Positions 1 through 7,862 of a stretch of 15,988 nt of DNA are shown here, in pieces (the stretch's first letter is position 1; each line of letters begins with the position of its first letter). The stretch is from Dehalococcoidia bacterium (lineage in GTDB: Bacteria; Chloroflexota; Dehalococcoidia; JACPQF01), in assembly GCA_030650265.1 (NCBI GenBank), contig JAUSEJ010000410.1, positions 1 to 15,988 of the forward strand, given 5' to 3'. The notes beneath the pieces were generated by a model. That model searched no databases. It was not told the DNA's origin and saw nothing but the letters and a program-made list of their open reading frames with translations. The position numbers and the translations under genes are program-made.

Positions 1-731
1 CACAGTCCCTGCCCTCGCTGAATCTTGTTGGCCTTCATACCCATCTTGGCTCGCCGATTTTTGAACTGGAACCCTACAGCGAGGGCATTGGCGTCATGCT
101 GGATTTTGCCGCCGACATGATCGCCATGCATGGCCTCAAGCTGCGAGAGTTCAGCCCGGGCGGCGGGTTCGCCATCCAGTATGTCGTGGGGGCGCCGCCT
201 CCACCGGTGGCAGAGTATGCCCGGGTGATAGTGACGGCCCTCATGGCCAGGCTTGGTTCACTTGGTGTCGCCGAAGCCGATTGGCCGAAGCTCATCATCG
301 AACCGGGACGGTCCACTGTTGGCCGGGCAGGCGTGGCAGTCTACACGGTGGGCGCCACGAAGAACATTCCCGGGGTGCGGAAATATGTTTCCGTGGATGG
401 CGGCATGGCCGATAACATCCGACCGGCTATTTACGGTTCGAAATACGAGGCGCTGGTGGCTAACAAGGCCGGTGAGGATTTCAGCGAAACAGTAACGCTG
501 GCGGGGAAGTTCTGTGAGTCGGGCGATGTACTGATACGCGATTATCAGTTGCCGCCGCTGGTTGCCGGTGACGTGATCGCCATTCCGGCCTCCGGGGCCT
601 ATTGCCTTGCGATGGCCAGCAACTACAATGCTGCTTTGAAGCCCCCCATCGTGATGGTGAGAGACGGCAAGTCCCGGCTCATCCGGCGAAGAGAGACCTT
701 TGAAGACCTCCTGAGGTGTGACGTCGACTGA
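1..731 (+). CDS. lysA: Diaminopimelate decarboxylase, C-terminal part (5' end outside window)
   Basis: PLP-dependent enzyme that decarboxylates meso-diaminopimelate to L-lysine, the last step of the DAP pathway, in the cytoplasm. The reading frame is open from base 3, so the gene enters from the left edge. The visible part begins in the barrel domain at GLHTHLGSPIF. It then shows the glycine-rich phosphate-binding stretch FSPGGGFAI, the EPGRSTVG motif, the YVSVDGGMADNIRP segment, the dimer-interface CESGD motif that supplies the active-site Cys/Glu/Asp, and a closing GAYCLAMASNYN segment with the PLP-contacting Tyr. The catalytic PLP lysine lies upstream and is not visible. The gene ends at TGA 729-731, which overlaps the ATG of the next gene, so translational coupling is likely. 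The family assignment is firm. Other group IV decarboxylases are less likely because the CESGD and EPGRS forms are LysA-like. Confidence 0.93.
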   Translation, partial: QSLPSLNLVGLHTHLGSPIFELEPYSEGIGVMLDFAADMIAMHGLKLREFSPGGGFAIQYVVGAPPPPVAEYARVIVTALMARLGSLGVAEADWPKLIIEPGRSTVGRAGVAVYTVGATKNIPGVRKYVSVDGGMADNIRPAIYGSKYEALVANKAGEDFSETVTLAGKFCESGDVLIRDYQLPPLVAGDVIAIPASGAYCLAMASNYNAALKPPIVMVRDGKSRLIRRRETFEDLLRCDVD

Positions 732-1744
732 TGTGGACGGTCATAGGCCATGCAAAAGAAGTCGGGCTGCTTAAGAGGGCCGCCGAGGGCGGCAGGGTCT
801 CACACGCCTATTTGATCGTGGGACCACCGCAAGTCGGGAAGATGCACCTTGCCCTGAATTTCGCTCAGGCCCTGAGTTGTTTTGCCGGCGACCGGCCATG
901 TCAAATCTGCTCCTCCTGTACGCGTATTCTGGCGAACAAACATCCTGATGTTCAAGTGATCGGCTTGACGGCTGACGACAAGTCGCGCGATGGTCGACTC
1001 CATAAAGAGATCAGGATCGATCAGATCCGAGCCCTGCAGCACTCTGTCGCTCTATTGCCGTACGAGGGACGCAGTAAAGTGTTTATCATTGACGGGGCGG
1101 AGCGCTTGAGTGAAGAGGCCAGCAACAGTCTATTGAAGACACTGGAGGAGCCTCCTCCCCATGTGGTCTTGATTTTGCTAGCCGCAAATGATAAACTGCT
1201 ACTACAAACTGTTCTTTCTCGCTGCCAAAGGATCGATTTGCGGCCCCTACCGTTGGCCGTAGTGGAGGACGCACTGGTCGATCGCTGGCAGACCGATCGA
1301 GTCGAGGCGAGAAAACTGGCCCGCCTATCGGAGGGGCGCTTGGGGTGGGCCCTCTCCCTTCGTCATGACGGAGAGCTGGTCCAGCAGAGGGAAACCAGAT
1401 TCAAGGCGATGACGGGACTCCTCAAGGCGACAAAGAACGAGCGTTTCGCCGCGGCGGCGGAATTGGCGAACCTCTTCGGCCGAAGTCGGGAGGCACTGGA
1501 CGAGATTTTAACATCATGGTCAGGCTGGTGGCGTGACCTTCTCCTCGTAAAGGGGGGTTGCCAGGACCGGATCGCCAACATTGACTGGGCCGACGAATTA
1601 GCGGCAATAGCGCGAGAGTTTTCGCTGGAACAAATAGTAGTCTTCATTCGTTTCATCCAAGAAACCAGAGTACGATTATCGCAGAACGTAAATGCCCGTT
1701 TGGCGCTGGAGATTCTTCTCCTTGACATGCCGGTGGGCGTTTAG
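731..1744 (+). CDS. holB: DNA polymerase III delta' subunit (clamp loader)
   Basis: AAA+ clamp-loader subunit that helps load the sliding clamp onto primed DNA. The 337-residue length is normal for the family. The N-terminal region has HAYLIVGPPQVGK (residues 25-37) at the Walker A position, but Met38 replaces the usual Thr/Ser after the lysine. That fits a delta' that does not hydrolyse ATP. A zinc-module cysteine set follows at C50, C57, C60 and C63. The Walker B-like strand KVFIIDGAERL (about 116-126), the conserved SNSLLKTLEEPP and the SRC motif at 163-165 are all clamp-loader hallmarks. The C-terminal half is helical and poorly conserved, as expected for the collar domain. The ATG overlaps the lysA stop (TGATG), which fixes the start. 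ricT follows after 27 bases, an order also seen in Firmicutes, where tmk rather than lysA usually comes first. Confidence 0.93.
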   Translation: MWTVIGHAKEVGLLKRAAEGGRVSHAYLIVGPPQVGKMHLALNFAQALSCFAGDRPCQICSSCTRILANKHPDVQVIGLTADDKSRDGRLHKEIRIDQIRALQHSVALLPYEGRSKVFIIDGAERLSEEASNSLLKTLEEPPPHVVLILLAANDKLLLQTVLSRCQRIDLRPLPLAVVEDALVDRWQTDRVEARKLARLSEGRLGWALSLRHDGELVQQRETRFKAMTGLLKATKNERFAAAAELANLFGRSREALDEILTSWSGWWRDLLLVKGGCQDRIANIDWADELAAIAREFSLEQIVVFIRFIQETRVRLSQNVNARLALEILLLDMPVGV

Positions 1745-1771
1745 GATCGAGAAGGTGGTCCCGTAAAGCCT

Positions 1772-2674
1772 ATGCCTGAAGTTGTGGGAATTCGCTTCAA
1801 ACGAAGCGGTAAGATATACTATTTTGATCCGGCGAGCCACGAGCTTATTGTCGGCGAGCAGGTAGTGGTCGACACCGCGCGCGGGTCCGAGATCGGCTCC
1901 GTCGTTATTGCTTCGATGCAGATTCTGGAGAGCGACCTTGTCGAACCTCTTAAGCCGGTTATCCGCAAGGCCGAGGCCAAAGACCTTCGGCAAATGGAGC
2001 ATTTCAAGGGTCTCCAGGCGGATGTTCTCGCCAGGGCCGCCGCCAAAGTGGCACAGACGGGTCTCACGATGAAGCTGCTGACCGCCGAGTACAACTTCGA
2101 TGGTAGCCGGCTGACCATCTTCTTCAGTTCTGAGGGAAGAGTCGATTTTCGTGAGTTGGTCAGGGAGTTGGCGGCAACGTTCCGCACGCGCATCGAGCTA
2201 CGGCAAGTCGGGGTGCGCGACGAGGCGAAGCTTATCGGTGGTATGGGAAGGTGCGGCCGGGTCCTGTGTTGCGCCAATTACCTTTCGGACTTCCCGGCGG
2301 TTTCCATCAAGATGGCCAAGGAGCAAGACCTCCCGCTCAATCCCATGAAGATATCGGGAGTTTGTGGTCGACTAATGTGTTGCCTCGGCTATGAAAACGA
2401 CCAGTACTGCGAGATGAAACGCAGTCTGCCGCGGGTAGGCGAGGAGGTTACAACTCCTGTTGGTAAGGGCAAGGTAGCTAGTGTCAACGTGTTGAAGGAG
2501 ACAGCGTTCGTACAACTGGAAAGCCTGGCTATGACGGAGGTGCCCGTAGCCCAATTGTCCCGAAAAGACCACGTGGTGTGCCCGGAATGCTCTGTCCAGC
2601 CATCGCCGGTGCCCGCCGCACCATCCCGAAAGCGGAAGACGCGCGAATCAGGGTCGGGAAGCAACAAGACATAA
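1772..2674 (+). CDS. ricT: PSP1-domain Fe-S protein RicT (YaaT)
   Basis: RicT is part of the RicA-RicF-RicT complex, which in Bacillus carries [4Fe-4S] clusters and promotes RNase Y-dependent mRNA maturation and development. The 300-residue protein starts MPEVVGIRFKRSGKIYYF, typical of the PSP1 family. Its core has two cysteine groups with matching spacing: C161-x4-C166-C167 and C198-x4-C203-C204, plus C213. This is the layout I recall for the Bacillus cluster ligands. A further CPEC motif (C270, C273) sits just before a basic, Ser/Pro-rich tail and may be an additional metal site; I do not know it from the family. An AAGGTGG sequence lies about 12 bases before the ATG, a little far for a ribosome site. 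Neither ricA nor ricF is in the window. The position directly after holB matches the Firmicutes order. Confidence 0.9.
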   Translation: MPEVVGIRFKRSGKIYYFDPASHELIVGEQVVVDTARGSEIGSVVIASMQILESDLVEPLKPVIRKAEAKDLRQMEHFKGLQADVLARAAAKVAQTGLTMKLLTAEYNFDGSRLTIFFSSEGRVDFRELVRELAATFRTRIELRQVGVRDEAKLIGGMGRCGRVLCCANYLSDFPAVSIKMAKEQDLPLNPMKISGVCGRLMCCLGYENDQYCEMKRSLPRVGEEVTTPVGKGKVASVNVLKETAFVQLESLAMTEVPVAQLSRKDHVVCPECSVQPSPVPAAPSRKRKTRESGSGSNKT

Positions 2675-2677
2675 TAC

Positions 2678-2694
2678 AATAACTGGTTGTTATT
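2678..2694 (+). repeat. Inverted repeat abutting the pgpH start codon
   Basis: AATAAC at 2678-2683 and GTTATT at 2689-2694 are perfect complements around a 5-base loop, and the second arm touches the ATG at 2695. The 20-base gap after ricT holds no Shine-Dalgarno sequence. The six-pair AT-rich hairpin is weak, so it may be chance. It does, however, occupy the place where a ribosome site would be. Confidence 0.4.
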
Positions 2695-4782
2695 ATGGCC
2701 AATAACTCAAGGCAACTCGTAAATAACTACATTCGCTATATCGTCTTCGTCTTCCTTCTCGCGCTGCCGCTTACTATCATTCTGGCCTTCCAGCTTCTTC
2801 CCAGCCGCTACCAGTTGCACGAAGGTGAGCCAGCGCCCCAAACCATCAAATCACCGCAGCAGATCTCCTACGTCAGTCAACTCAAAACAAAACAGGCTAT
2901 CAGTGAGGCGGAATCTCGAGTTGGTCCCGTCTACAGCCTTTACGATCCGACCCTGGCGAAACAACAAGTGGACAGAACGGCGTCGGCCATGGCCAAGATC
3001 ACAGTCATTCGCGAGGACAACGGCTTGAGCCTTAGCCAGAAGCAGGAGATGCTGAAGGGGGTCGCGGCCCTTAAGGTAAGCCCTCAGAGCGCTGTTCTTG
3101 CTCTCTCTCTCCAGCCCCAGAATTGGCAGACGGTGATATCGGAAACCATCCGAGGGGTTAGTGATTCTATGAGGCTGCGGGCCAATCCCGACCAGATCGC
3201 CTCTGCCAGGGAGAGAATCTACGGGAAGGCCATGGAGAGCCTGACGAGTGAGGAGGCGGCGCTGGTAGCCGACCTGGCGAGTTCATTTGTGAGGCCGAAT
3301 CTGGAGGAGGATAAGGCGGAGACGGAAGCGGCTCGGCGGGCGGCAAAAGAAGGCGTGGCGCCAGTGAGAATCGGCCTGGAGAAGGGCGAGGTGATGTTGA
3401 GAGATGGTGAAATCATCAGTGGCGAGCACCTCGAGAAACTGGCGGCCGCGGGATTGCTCAATCCCGAAACCAAGTGGGAAGATATTCTCGGCGTGGCCCT
3501 GCTGGTAACCATCGTAAGCCTCAGCCTCGCGCTCTACATTTTTAGTTTCCAGCCGCGTCTCATCGAAGACGGACGTCGCCTTCTCCTGCTAATCGTGGTT
3601 ATCGTCGGGGCAATCCTGGCGGCCAAACTGACTGTTCCCGGGCGTGAGTTGTACGCTTATCTCTTCCCCCTCGCCGCAGCACCGATGCTTCTGGTTACGC
3701 TGCTGGACGTCCAGACAGCACTGGTATCGACCGCCGTACTGAGTGTTTTGTTTGGTTATGTTGCCGGTGGCTCACTTGAGCTAGTGGTTATTAGCCTGAT
3801 TGGCGGTCTCGTTGGCCTCATTGGCACCTGGAAGACTAGCAAAGTTATAGGCTTCTTTCTCGCCGGTCTAGGAGTGGCACTGGCCAATTTCGGGGTAATA
3901 CTGGCATATTCCTTTATTAATCAGGACAACGCGCAGTCCCTCCTTCTCTTTGCCGCGCTCAGTCTGATCAATGGGGGGTTGGCGGCCTCATTTACCGTTG
4001 GCACTTTCACCGTTCTCGGGCACATATTCGGCATCACGACTTCACTTCAACTCATGGAGTTGGCCCATCCGAGCAATCGTTTATTAAGACGGTTGATAAC
4101 CGACGCTCCCGGCACCTACCATCACAGTGTAATAGTGGGAAACATGGCCGAGCGGGCGGCGGATGCCATCGGGGCTGACGGCCTGCTGGTGCGCGTTGGC
4201 TCTTATTACCATGACATTGGCAAGGTTCTCCGGCCGGGATTCTTTGCGGAGAACCAGTTGGCTGGCGATAATGTGCATGATAGACTGGAACCTCGCACCA
4301 GCGCCAGATTCGTGGCCGGCCATGTTTCGGAGGGCCTCGTCCTGGCCAAGAAAGGGAGATTGCCTGCCAAGGTTCGTAACTTCATCAGCGAACACCACGG
4401 AACCCGCCTCGTAAGCTTCTTCTACCAGAAGGCTTGTCAGCAGGGGGATCCGCTCGATATTCGGGATTACTGCTATCCTGGTCCTAAGCCCCAGAGCAGG
4501 GAGACGGCTATCGTAATGCTGGCCGATGCTGTGGAGGCCGTCGTGCGGAGCAAGCGCAGCCACTCAATTGAGGAGATCGACGAGGCCGTAGAGAGAATCG
4601 TCTCAGAAAGGGTGGCGGAGGGGCAATTGGACGAATCAGACCTTACCCTGCGTGATCTCAAGGCGATCAAAGAGTCTTTCGGAACCGTGCTCCAGGGAGT
4701 ATTTCACCCCCGCATCGAGTACCCTCAGGCGGAGGAAAAAGCCTTGACTGCTTCACCGATCGCCATTCACAAGAGGCGATAG
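2695..4782 (+). CDS. pgpH: PgpH-type 7TM-HD cyclic-di-AMP phosphodiesterase
   Basis: Membrane phosphodiesterase predicted to hydrolyse c-di-AMP, as Listeria PgpH does. The 695 residues follow the family plan: a first membrane helix at about 13-33, a large extracytoplasmic 7TMR-HDED domain at about 38-262, a bundle of about seven helices between 265 and 455, and a cytosolic HD domain at about 470-650. The metal-binding set is complete: H476/H477 in GTYHHS, the H506-D507 pair in SYYHDIGK, H567/H568 in SEHHGT and D611 in MLADAVEA. The insert between the HD pair and the EHHGT segment is as expected for this subfamily. No other in-frame start is available, because a stop lies just upstream at 2680. 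ybeY, which often follows pgpH, is absent here; the next gene is convergent. No intrinsic terminator is visible between them. Confidence 0.9.
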   Translation: MANNSRQLVNNYIRYIVFVFLLALPLTIILAFQLLPSRYQLHEGEPAPQTIKSPQQISYVSQLKTKQAISEAESRVGPVYSLYDPTLAKQQVDRTASAMAKITVIREDNGLSLSQKQEMLKGVAALKVSPQSAVLALSLQPQNWQTVISETIRGVSDSMRLRANPDQIASARERIYGKAMESLTSEEAALVADLASSFVRPNLEEDKAETEAARRAAKEGVAPVRIGLEKGEVMLRDGEIISGEHLEKLAAAGLLNPETKWEDILGVALLVTIVSLSLALYIFSFQPRLIEDGRRLLLLIVVIVGAILAAKLTVPGRELYAYLFPLAAAPMLLVTLLDVQTALVSTAVLSVLFGYVAGGSLELVVISLIGGLVGLIGTWKTSKVIGFFLAGLGVALANFGVILAYSFINQDNAQSLLLFAALSLINGGLAASFTVGTFTVLGHIFGITTSLQLMELAHPSNRLLRRLITDAPGTYHHSVIVGNMAERAADAIGADGLLVRVGSYYHDIGKVLRPGFFAENQLAGDNVHDRLEPRTSARFVAGHVSEGLVLAKKGRLPAKVRNFISEHHGTRLVSFFYQKACQQGDPLDIRDYCYPGPKPQSRETAIVMLADAVEAVVRSKRSHSIEEIDEAVERIVSERVAEGQLDESDLTLRDLKAIKESFGTVLQGVFHPRIEYPQAEEKALTASPIAIHKRR

Positions 4783-4816
4783 GTCGAATGAGAAAGAATC
4801 GGCCGCGTTCCGGTGG

Positions 4817-5440
4817 TCATGGCTTGGCTTGACCAAGGGGAGGAGCCGTGCCGGATAGCGACGTGGTGTCCTTGTATTTGTCCAGGTACTCCTTGGATTT
4901 CGTGGCCATCGGCGAATCAGGCGCTAGCTCGACAACCTTCTTCCAGTTCGCCAGAGCTCCGGGAATATCGGTTGGCTGTCCGTGAGATTGGGCGAGAGCC
5001 ATCTGGTAGTAGGCGTCGGGCGCCTTGGGGTCGGCGACGATGGCTTTCTGGTACTCTGCCATCGCCTCTTTGGTCATTCCCGTCCAGAAATAGGTAAGCC
5101 CGAGGTAGACATGAAGATCGGCGTTGTTTGGCTCGATTGCAATGGCGCTCGAGAAACTGGCTGCGGCTTTATCCAGTTCACCGGCATCAAAGTACAGTAG
5201 GCCCAGTTCGGTGAACACTGATACGGTCTTCGTTCCGGATTTGACCGTGTCTTCCAGACCCTTTATTCTGTCCAGCGTGGCCTGGTCTACCTGTCCGTCC
5301 GCTGTTTGCGTCCCCTTCGCTCCCGTTTGACCAGCCGTTGCGTTGCTCGAAGTCCGGTTTGAGGTGATTGCAAAGAAGAACGCCACAATCACGATCGCTG
5401 CCATAGCGATGAATAGACCCTGTTTGGATCCTTTGCTCAT
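4817..5440 (-). CDS. Membrane-anchored TPR-repeat protein
   Basis: A 207-residue protein of unknown partner. The N-terminus MSKGSKQ is followed by one hydrophobic helix at about residues 8-25, which is a signal anchor with no lipobox cysteine. A Ser/Thr/Gly/Gln-rich linker runs to about 50, and then three tetratricopeptide repeats lie at about 73-106, 107-140 and 141-177, recognisable by the LGLLYFDAGELDKA and YLGLTYFWTGMTKEA patterns. A low-complexity Pro/Gly tail follows. It probably faces outward as a protein-interaction scaffold, which is an inference from the helix. I chose the ATG at 5440 because GAAAGGGA precedes it at good spacing. An upstream ATG at 5521 would add 27 strongly basic residues before the helix and has no ribosome site. 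The cupin gene lies 87 bases upstream on the same strand and may share its transcript. It converges with pgpH. Confidence 0.8.
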   Translation of the reverse strand: MSKGSKQGLFIAMAAIVIVAFFFAITSNRTSSNATAGQTGAKGTQTADGQVDQATLDRIKGLEDTVKSGTKTVSVFTELGLLYFDAGELDKAAASFSSAIAIEPNNADLHVYLGLTYFWTGMTKEAMAEYQKAIVADPKAPDAYYQMALAQSHGQPTDIPGALANWKKVVELAPDSPMATKSKEYLDKYKDTTSLSGTAPPLGQAKP

Positions 5441-5527
5441 TGAGATGTCCCTTTCTAGCTGACTTGCTTTGTCGAAGTTTCGGCGTCTTTGCCGTTTTGG
5501 CCTCATTGCCTCATGTACCACAGTTCC

Positions 5528-5983
5528 CTAGAAGTTCTTGAGGGACCAGTCGTACGGGATCTCTACGGTGTTCCATGGGAGACGATACTCGTCCGGGTGA
5601 GTGCTGTCGTAGGTCTTGGTAGGGAAATTGAGCAGAAGCGATGGCTCGGAGCCGGTAGTCTTGTAGCCGTGGAGGACGCCGACCGGTATCCGCAACAGAA
5701 CATTGTTCCGCTCTCCCATGAAGACTTCCTGAATGGCGCGATGGGTTGGCGAATCTTCTCTAGCGTCGTAGAGGGCGACCTTGACCATTCCCTTCACTAC
5801 AATGAAAAAGTCGTTCTGCAGTTTGTGGTAGTGCCACGCTCGCACCACGCCAGGGTAGTTAAGGGCGACGTAGACCTGGCCGAACCGTTCGAATATCTCG
5901 TCGTCTTCGCGCAGTATCTCCATCAAATAGCCGCGTTCATCAGCGTTGACTTTCAGTTGTTTGATCACCACACCGTGAATCAT
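5528..5983 (-). CDS. RmlC-like cupin, dTDP-4-dehydrorhamnose 3,5-epimerase family
   Basis: Small cupin of the sugar-nucleotide 3,5-epimerase family, 151 residues against about 180 for classical RmlC. The fold signature is RAWHYHKLQNDFFIV (H51, H53), then KGMVKVALYDAREDSPTH, then PVGVLHGYKT (H105, Y107), ending in DEYRLPWN and EIPYDW. H51 lies where RmlC has its catalytic histidine (RGLHYQ), but the Arg-Gly-Leu-His form is changed to Arg-Ala-Trp-His, so the substrate may differ. No rmlA, rmlB or rmlD is nearby, so rhamnose synthesis here is only a family-level guess; acting on another nucleotide sugar is equally possible. AGGAGG lies 10 bases before the ATG and a good promoter sits just upstream (6020-6048), so the gene is probably expressed on its own and may extend into the TPR gene. 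Confidence 0.82.
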   Translation of the reverse strand: MIHGVVIKQLKVNADERGYLMEILREDDEIFERFGQVYVALNYPGVVRAWHYHKLQNDFFIVVKGMVKVALYDAREDSPTHRAIQEVFMGERNNVLLRIPVGVLHGYKTTGSEPSLLLNFPTKTYDSTHPDEYRLPWNTVEIPYDWSLKNF

Positions 5984-6019
5984 TCTTTCCCAGCCTCCTG
6001 ACTCAATTATTGCTAGATG

Positions 6020-6048
6020 ATTTTAGGCTTCTTGGCACGCGAATGCAA
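6020..6048 (-). promoter_or_regulatory. Sigma-70-type promoter of the cupin gene
   Basis: On the minus strand TTGCAT (6048-6043) and TAAAAT (6025-6020) are separated by exactly 17 bases. Transcription would start near 6013, giving a leader of about 30 bases that contains the AGGAGG ribosome site. It lies between the CoA-transferase stop and the cupin start, so the cupin does not depend on upstream read-through. Confidence 0.6.
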
Positions 6049-6090
6049 GAGCCTGGCAAAAAAGGGGAATAGGGCAAAGAGGGGAAGGGG

Positions 6091-7287
6091 TCAGAGGGCG
6101 GAGATTACCTTCTGCCGCAGCAGGTCCTCGATTTCGTCTTCGCCGAACTCCGCTTCCCGCAGTATCTCGCGCGTGTGCTGGCCAATCTGGGGAGCGGGAC
6201 GGTAGATCGGCGTCTCGGCGGCCCCTAATTGGAATGGCGCTGCCATCATTGTCGTGGGACCTGCCCAGGGGTCATCGACCTCCACAAACAGGCCGTTGGC
6301 GCGAAACTGTTCGTGATCAAATATCTCGTCTCGCTCGAGTACCGGCGCCGAAGGTACCTCGTGCTCCTGCAAGATCGACAGCCACTCGTCTCGCGCTCGC
6401 GTCTCGAAGATGCCTGCCAGCAGCTCAAATAAGGTGGCGGACTCTCGGGCACGCTTCAGGGTGCTGTCAAAACGGGGATCTGCAGCTAGATAGTCGATAC
6501 CCAGTGCCGAACAGAGCCTTTCCCACTGGCGGTTCGGGATTACGACGATTAGCAACCAAGCTCCATCGCCGCAGCGGTAAGGCGCATATGTTGCCTGTCG
6601 TGAGTAGTCAGTCAAGTCTTTGGTCTCTTCCTCCGGGACCGGCACGCGGACTGCATCGACGGATTGCATCGCCAGCGCTGCCCCGAGCAGAGACGTCTTG
6701 ATCTGTTGGCCTTCGCCGGTACGCTCTCGCATCAGCAAGGCTAGAGCTACGGCATAGGCGAGGAACATCGGCGCCGAGCAGTCTGCCGCCCAGACCGGTG
6801 ATGGTATGGGCGTGCCATCCGGCATGCGCCTGCGGCTCAGCAAACCATTCAACGATTGAAGAATGAGGTCGTACCCGGGCCTTTTGGCGTAGGGGCCCTC
6901 CCAGCCGTAGGCGGTAACGTGGACGTAAATGAGCTTTCGATTCAAATGGCGCAGCGTTTCGTAATCTAGATTGAGGCGCTCATCGACGCCGAGACGGAAA
7001 TTGACGACGACCACATCGAATTGGGGGATGAGACGGTGAATTATCGCCTGGCCGGCAGGTGTGCGGAGATCGACGGCAATGCCCCGTTTGTTGCGTCCGA
7101 CTACCAGATAGGCGCGACTCTGGCCATCTCTAATCGGCGGGGCGGTTAGGACATAGCGTGCTTCGTCTCCGGTCAAAGGCTCGACCTTCACGACATCGGC
7201 GCCCTGGTCCGCCAAGTACATGGCGCAGCCGGGCGCTGCCCATAATTGGGAGAGGTCAAGGACTCGTATCCCTTCTAATGGACGCAT
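6091..7287 (-). CDS. Class III CoA-transferase (CaiB/BaiF family)
   Basis: Transfers CoA between an acyl-CoA and a free carboxylic acid through an enzyme-bound acyl anhydride, in the cytoplasm. The 398 residues are the usual family length. The N-terminus MRPLEGIRVLDLSQ and the segment AMYLADQGADVVKVEPLTGD are classic for CaiB/BaiF and formyl-CoA transferases. NKRGIAVDLRTPAGQ follows, and the catalytic aspartate is D169 in VWAADCSA, the same number as in oxalate-pathway formyl-CoA transferase. The substrate cannot be read from sequence. No acyl-CoA dehydrogenase, hydratase or ligase lies nearby. AAGGAGAG is four bases before the ATG. The gene follows the DinB-like gene by 47 bases, with no strong promoter between them, so a small operon with the glycosidase and DinB genes is possible. 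The sequence downstream of the stop is a long pyrimidine tract on the coding strand, without a hairpin. Confidence 0.92.
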   Translation of the reverse strand: MRPLEGIRVLDLSQLWAAPGCAMYLADQGADVVKVEPLTGDEARYVLTAPPIRDGQSRAYLVVGRNKRGIAVDLRTPAGQAIIHRLIPQFDVVVVNFRLGVDERLNLDYETLRHLNRKLIYVHVTAYGWEGPYAKRPGYDLILQSLNGLLSRRRMPDGTPIPSPVWAADCSAPMFLAYAVALALLMRERTGEGQQIKTSLLGAALAMQSVDAVRVPVPEEETKDLTDYSRQATYAPYRCGDGAWLLIVVIPNRQWERLCSALGIDYLAADPRFDSTLKRARESATLFELLAGIFETRARDEWLSILQEHEVPSAPVLERDEIFDHEQFRANGLFVEVDDPWAGPTTMMAAPFQLGAAETPIYRPAPQIGQHTREILREAEFGEDEIEDLLRQKVISAL

Positions 7288-7334
7288 GTTCTCTCCTTCT
7301 CACCGTGCAGGATAGCTTGCCTATGACCAGGGCT

Positions 7335-7826
7335 CTAAGATATGTCAGAGCGGTCACGATGGCGTTCGATCTCATCGAGGTGCTCACGTCGGTGGGCCGC
7401 TCTATCCACGAACCACGGACGATTGCCGACACGACTGATCAGTGTGGCGCCGATAGTTTGCAGGAATGCCGGGTCCAAGGCTTCCAGCGCCTGATCCAGG
7501 GCGCCGGTTGTGAGCAGCACGTCGCGCCGCACATCTTCTACCGGCATCGCTAGCCATGCCGGTAGCATTTTGTCGTTGTTGTCTTCCAGACGGAGACTCT
7601 CTCGCCATCTACTCAACTGCGAGGCAGTTCTAATTCCCTGCGCATCCCATTCCTCTAGCCAGCCTAGCACCAGGCCATCCCAATACGCCAGATGGGCCAG
7701 AGCGGCGGCAACAGTCCAACCGTGCCCGATGGACTGTTGCAGATCCTCAGGGGTCAGCTTTGCGACCATGGAACGCAGTCGTTCCCGTTCCACGGCGTTA
7801 TCTTGTAGATAGTTATCTTGCAGCAA
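7335..7826 (-). CDS. DinB/YfiT-like four-helix-bundle protein
   Basis: A 163-residue protein of the DinB / maleylpyruvate isomerase N-terminal superfamily. These are four-helix bundles that bind a metal through histidines and are often thiol-dependent S-transferases (bacillithiol or mycothiol) or have no known role. Visible signs are the N-terminal helix with RERLRSMVAKLTPEDL, the conserved GWTVAAALAHLAYWD containing H45, and a C-terminal AAHRREHLDEIE containing H145 and H149, which together could complete the metal triad. The start codon is TTG at 7826, chosen because GGGAGG precedes it by nine bases; no in-frame ATG suits the first helix. The gene follows the glycosidase stop by 36 bases and is probably co-transcribed with it. 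The substrate and thiol cofactor are unknown. Confidence 0.8.
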   Translation of the reverse strand: MLQDNYLQDNAVERERLRSMVAKLTPEDLQQSIGHGWTVAAALAHLAYWDGLVLGWLEEWDAQGIRTASQLSRWRESLRLEDNNDKMLPAWLAMPVEDVRRDVLLTTGALDQALEALDPAFLQTIGATLISRVGNRPWFVDRAAHRREHLDEIERHRDRSDIS

Positions 7827-7862
7827 ATCCGCTTCCCTCCCGAAGAATCCAGGTACGTTCGC

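Noticed and set aside
1819..2277. A 152-codon antisense frame inside ricT
   Set aside because: It runs opposite the conserved PSP1 domain, has no ribosome site and no recognisable protein features.
4783..4816. Bidirectional terminator between pgpH and the TPR gene
   Set aside because: In 34 bases I find no stem followed by T's on either strand.
5441..5521. Longer N-terminus for the TPR protein from an ATG at 5521
   Set aside because: The extension is basic and polar, has no ribosome site, and would hide the signal anchor. The ATG at 5440 has GAAAGGGA.
6055..6090. Pyrimidine tract with six T's after the CoA-transferase stop as an intrinsic terminator
   Set aside because: There is a T-run but no GC-rich hairpin before it. 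The tract is low-complexity sequence with no pairing partner close by.
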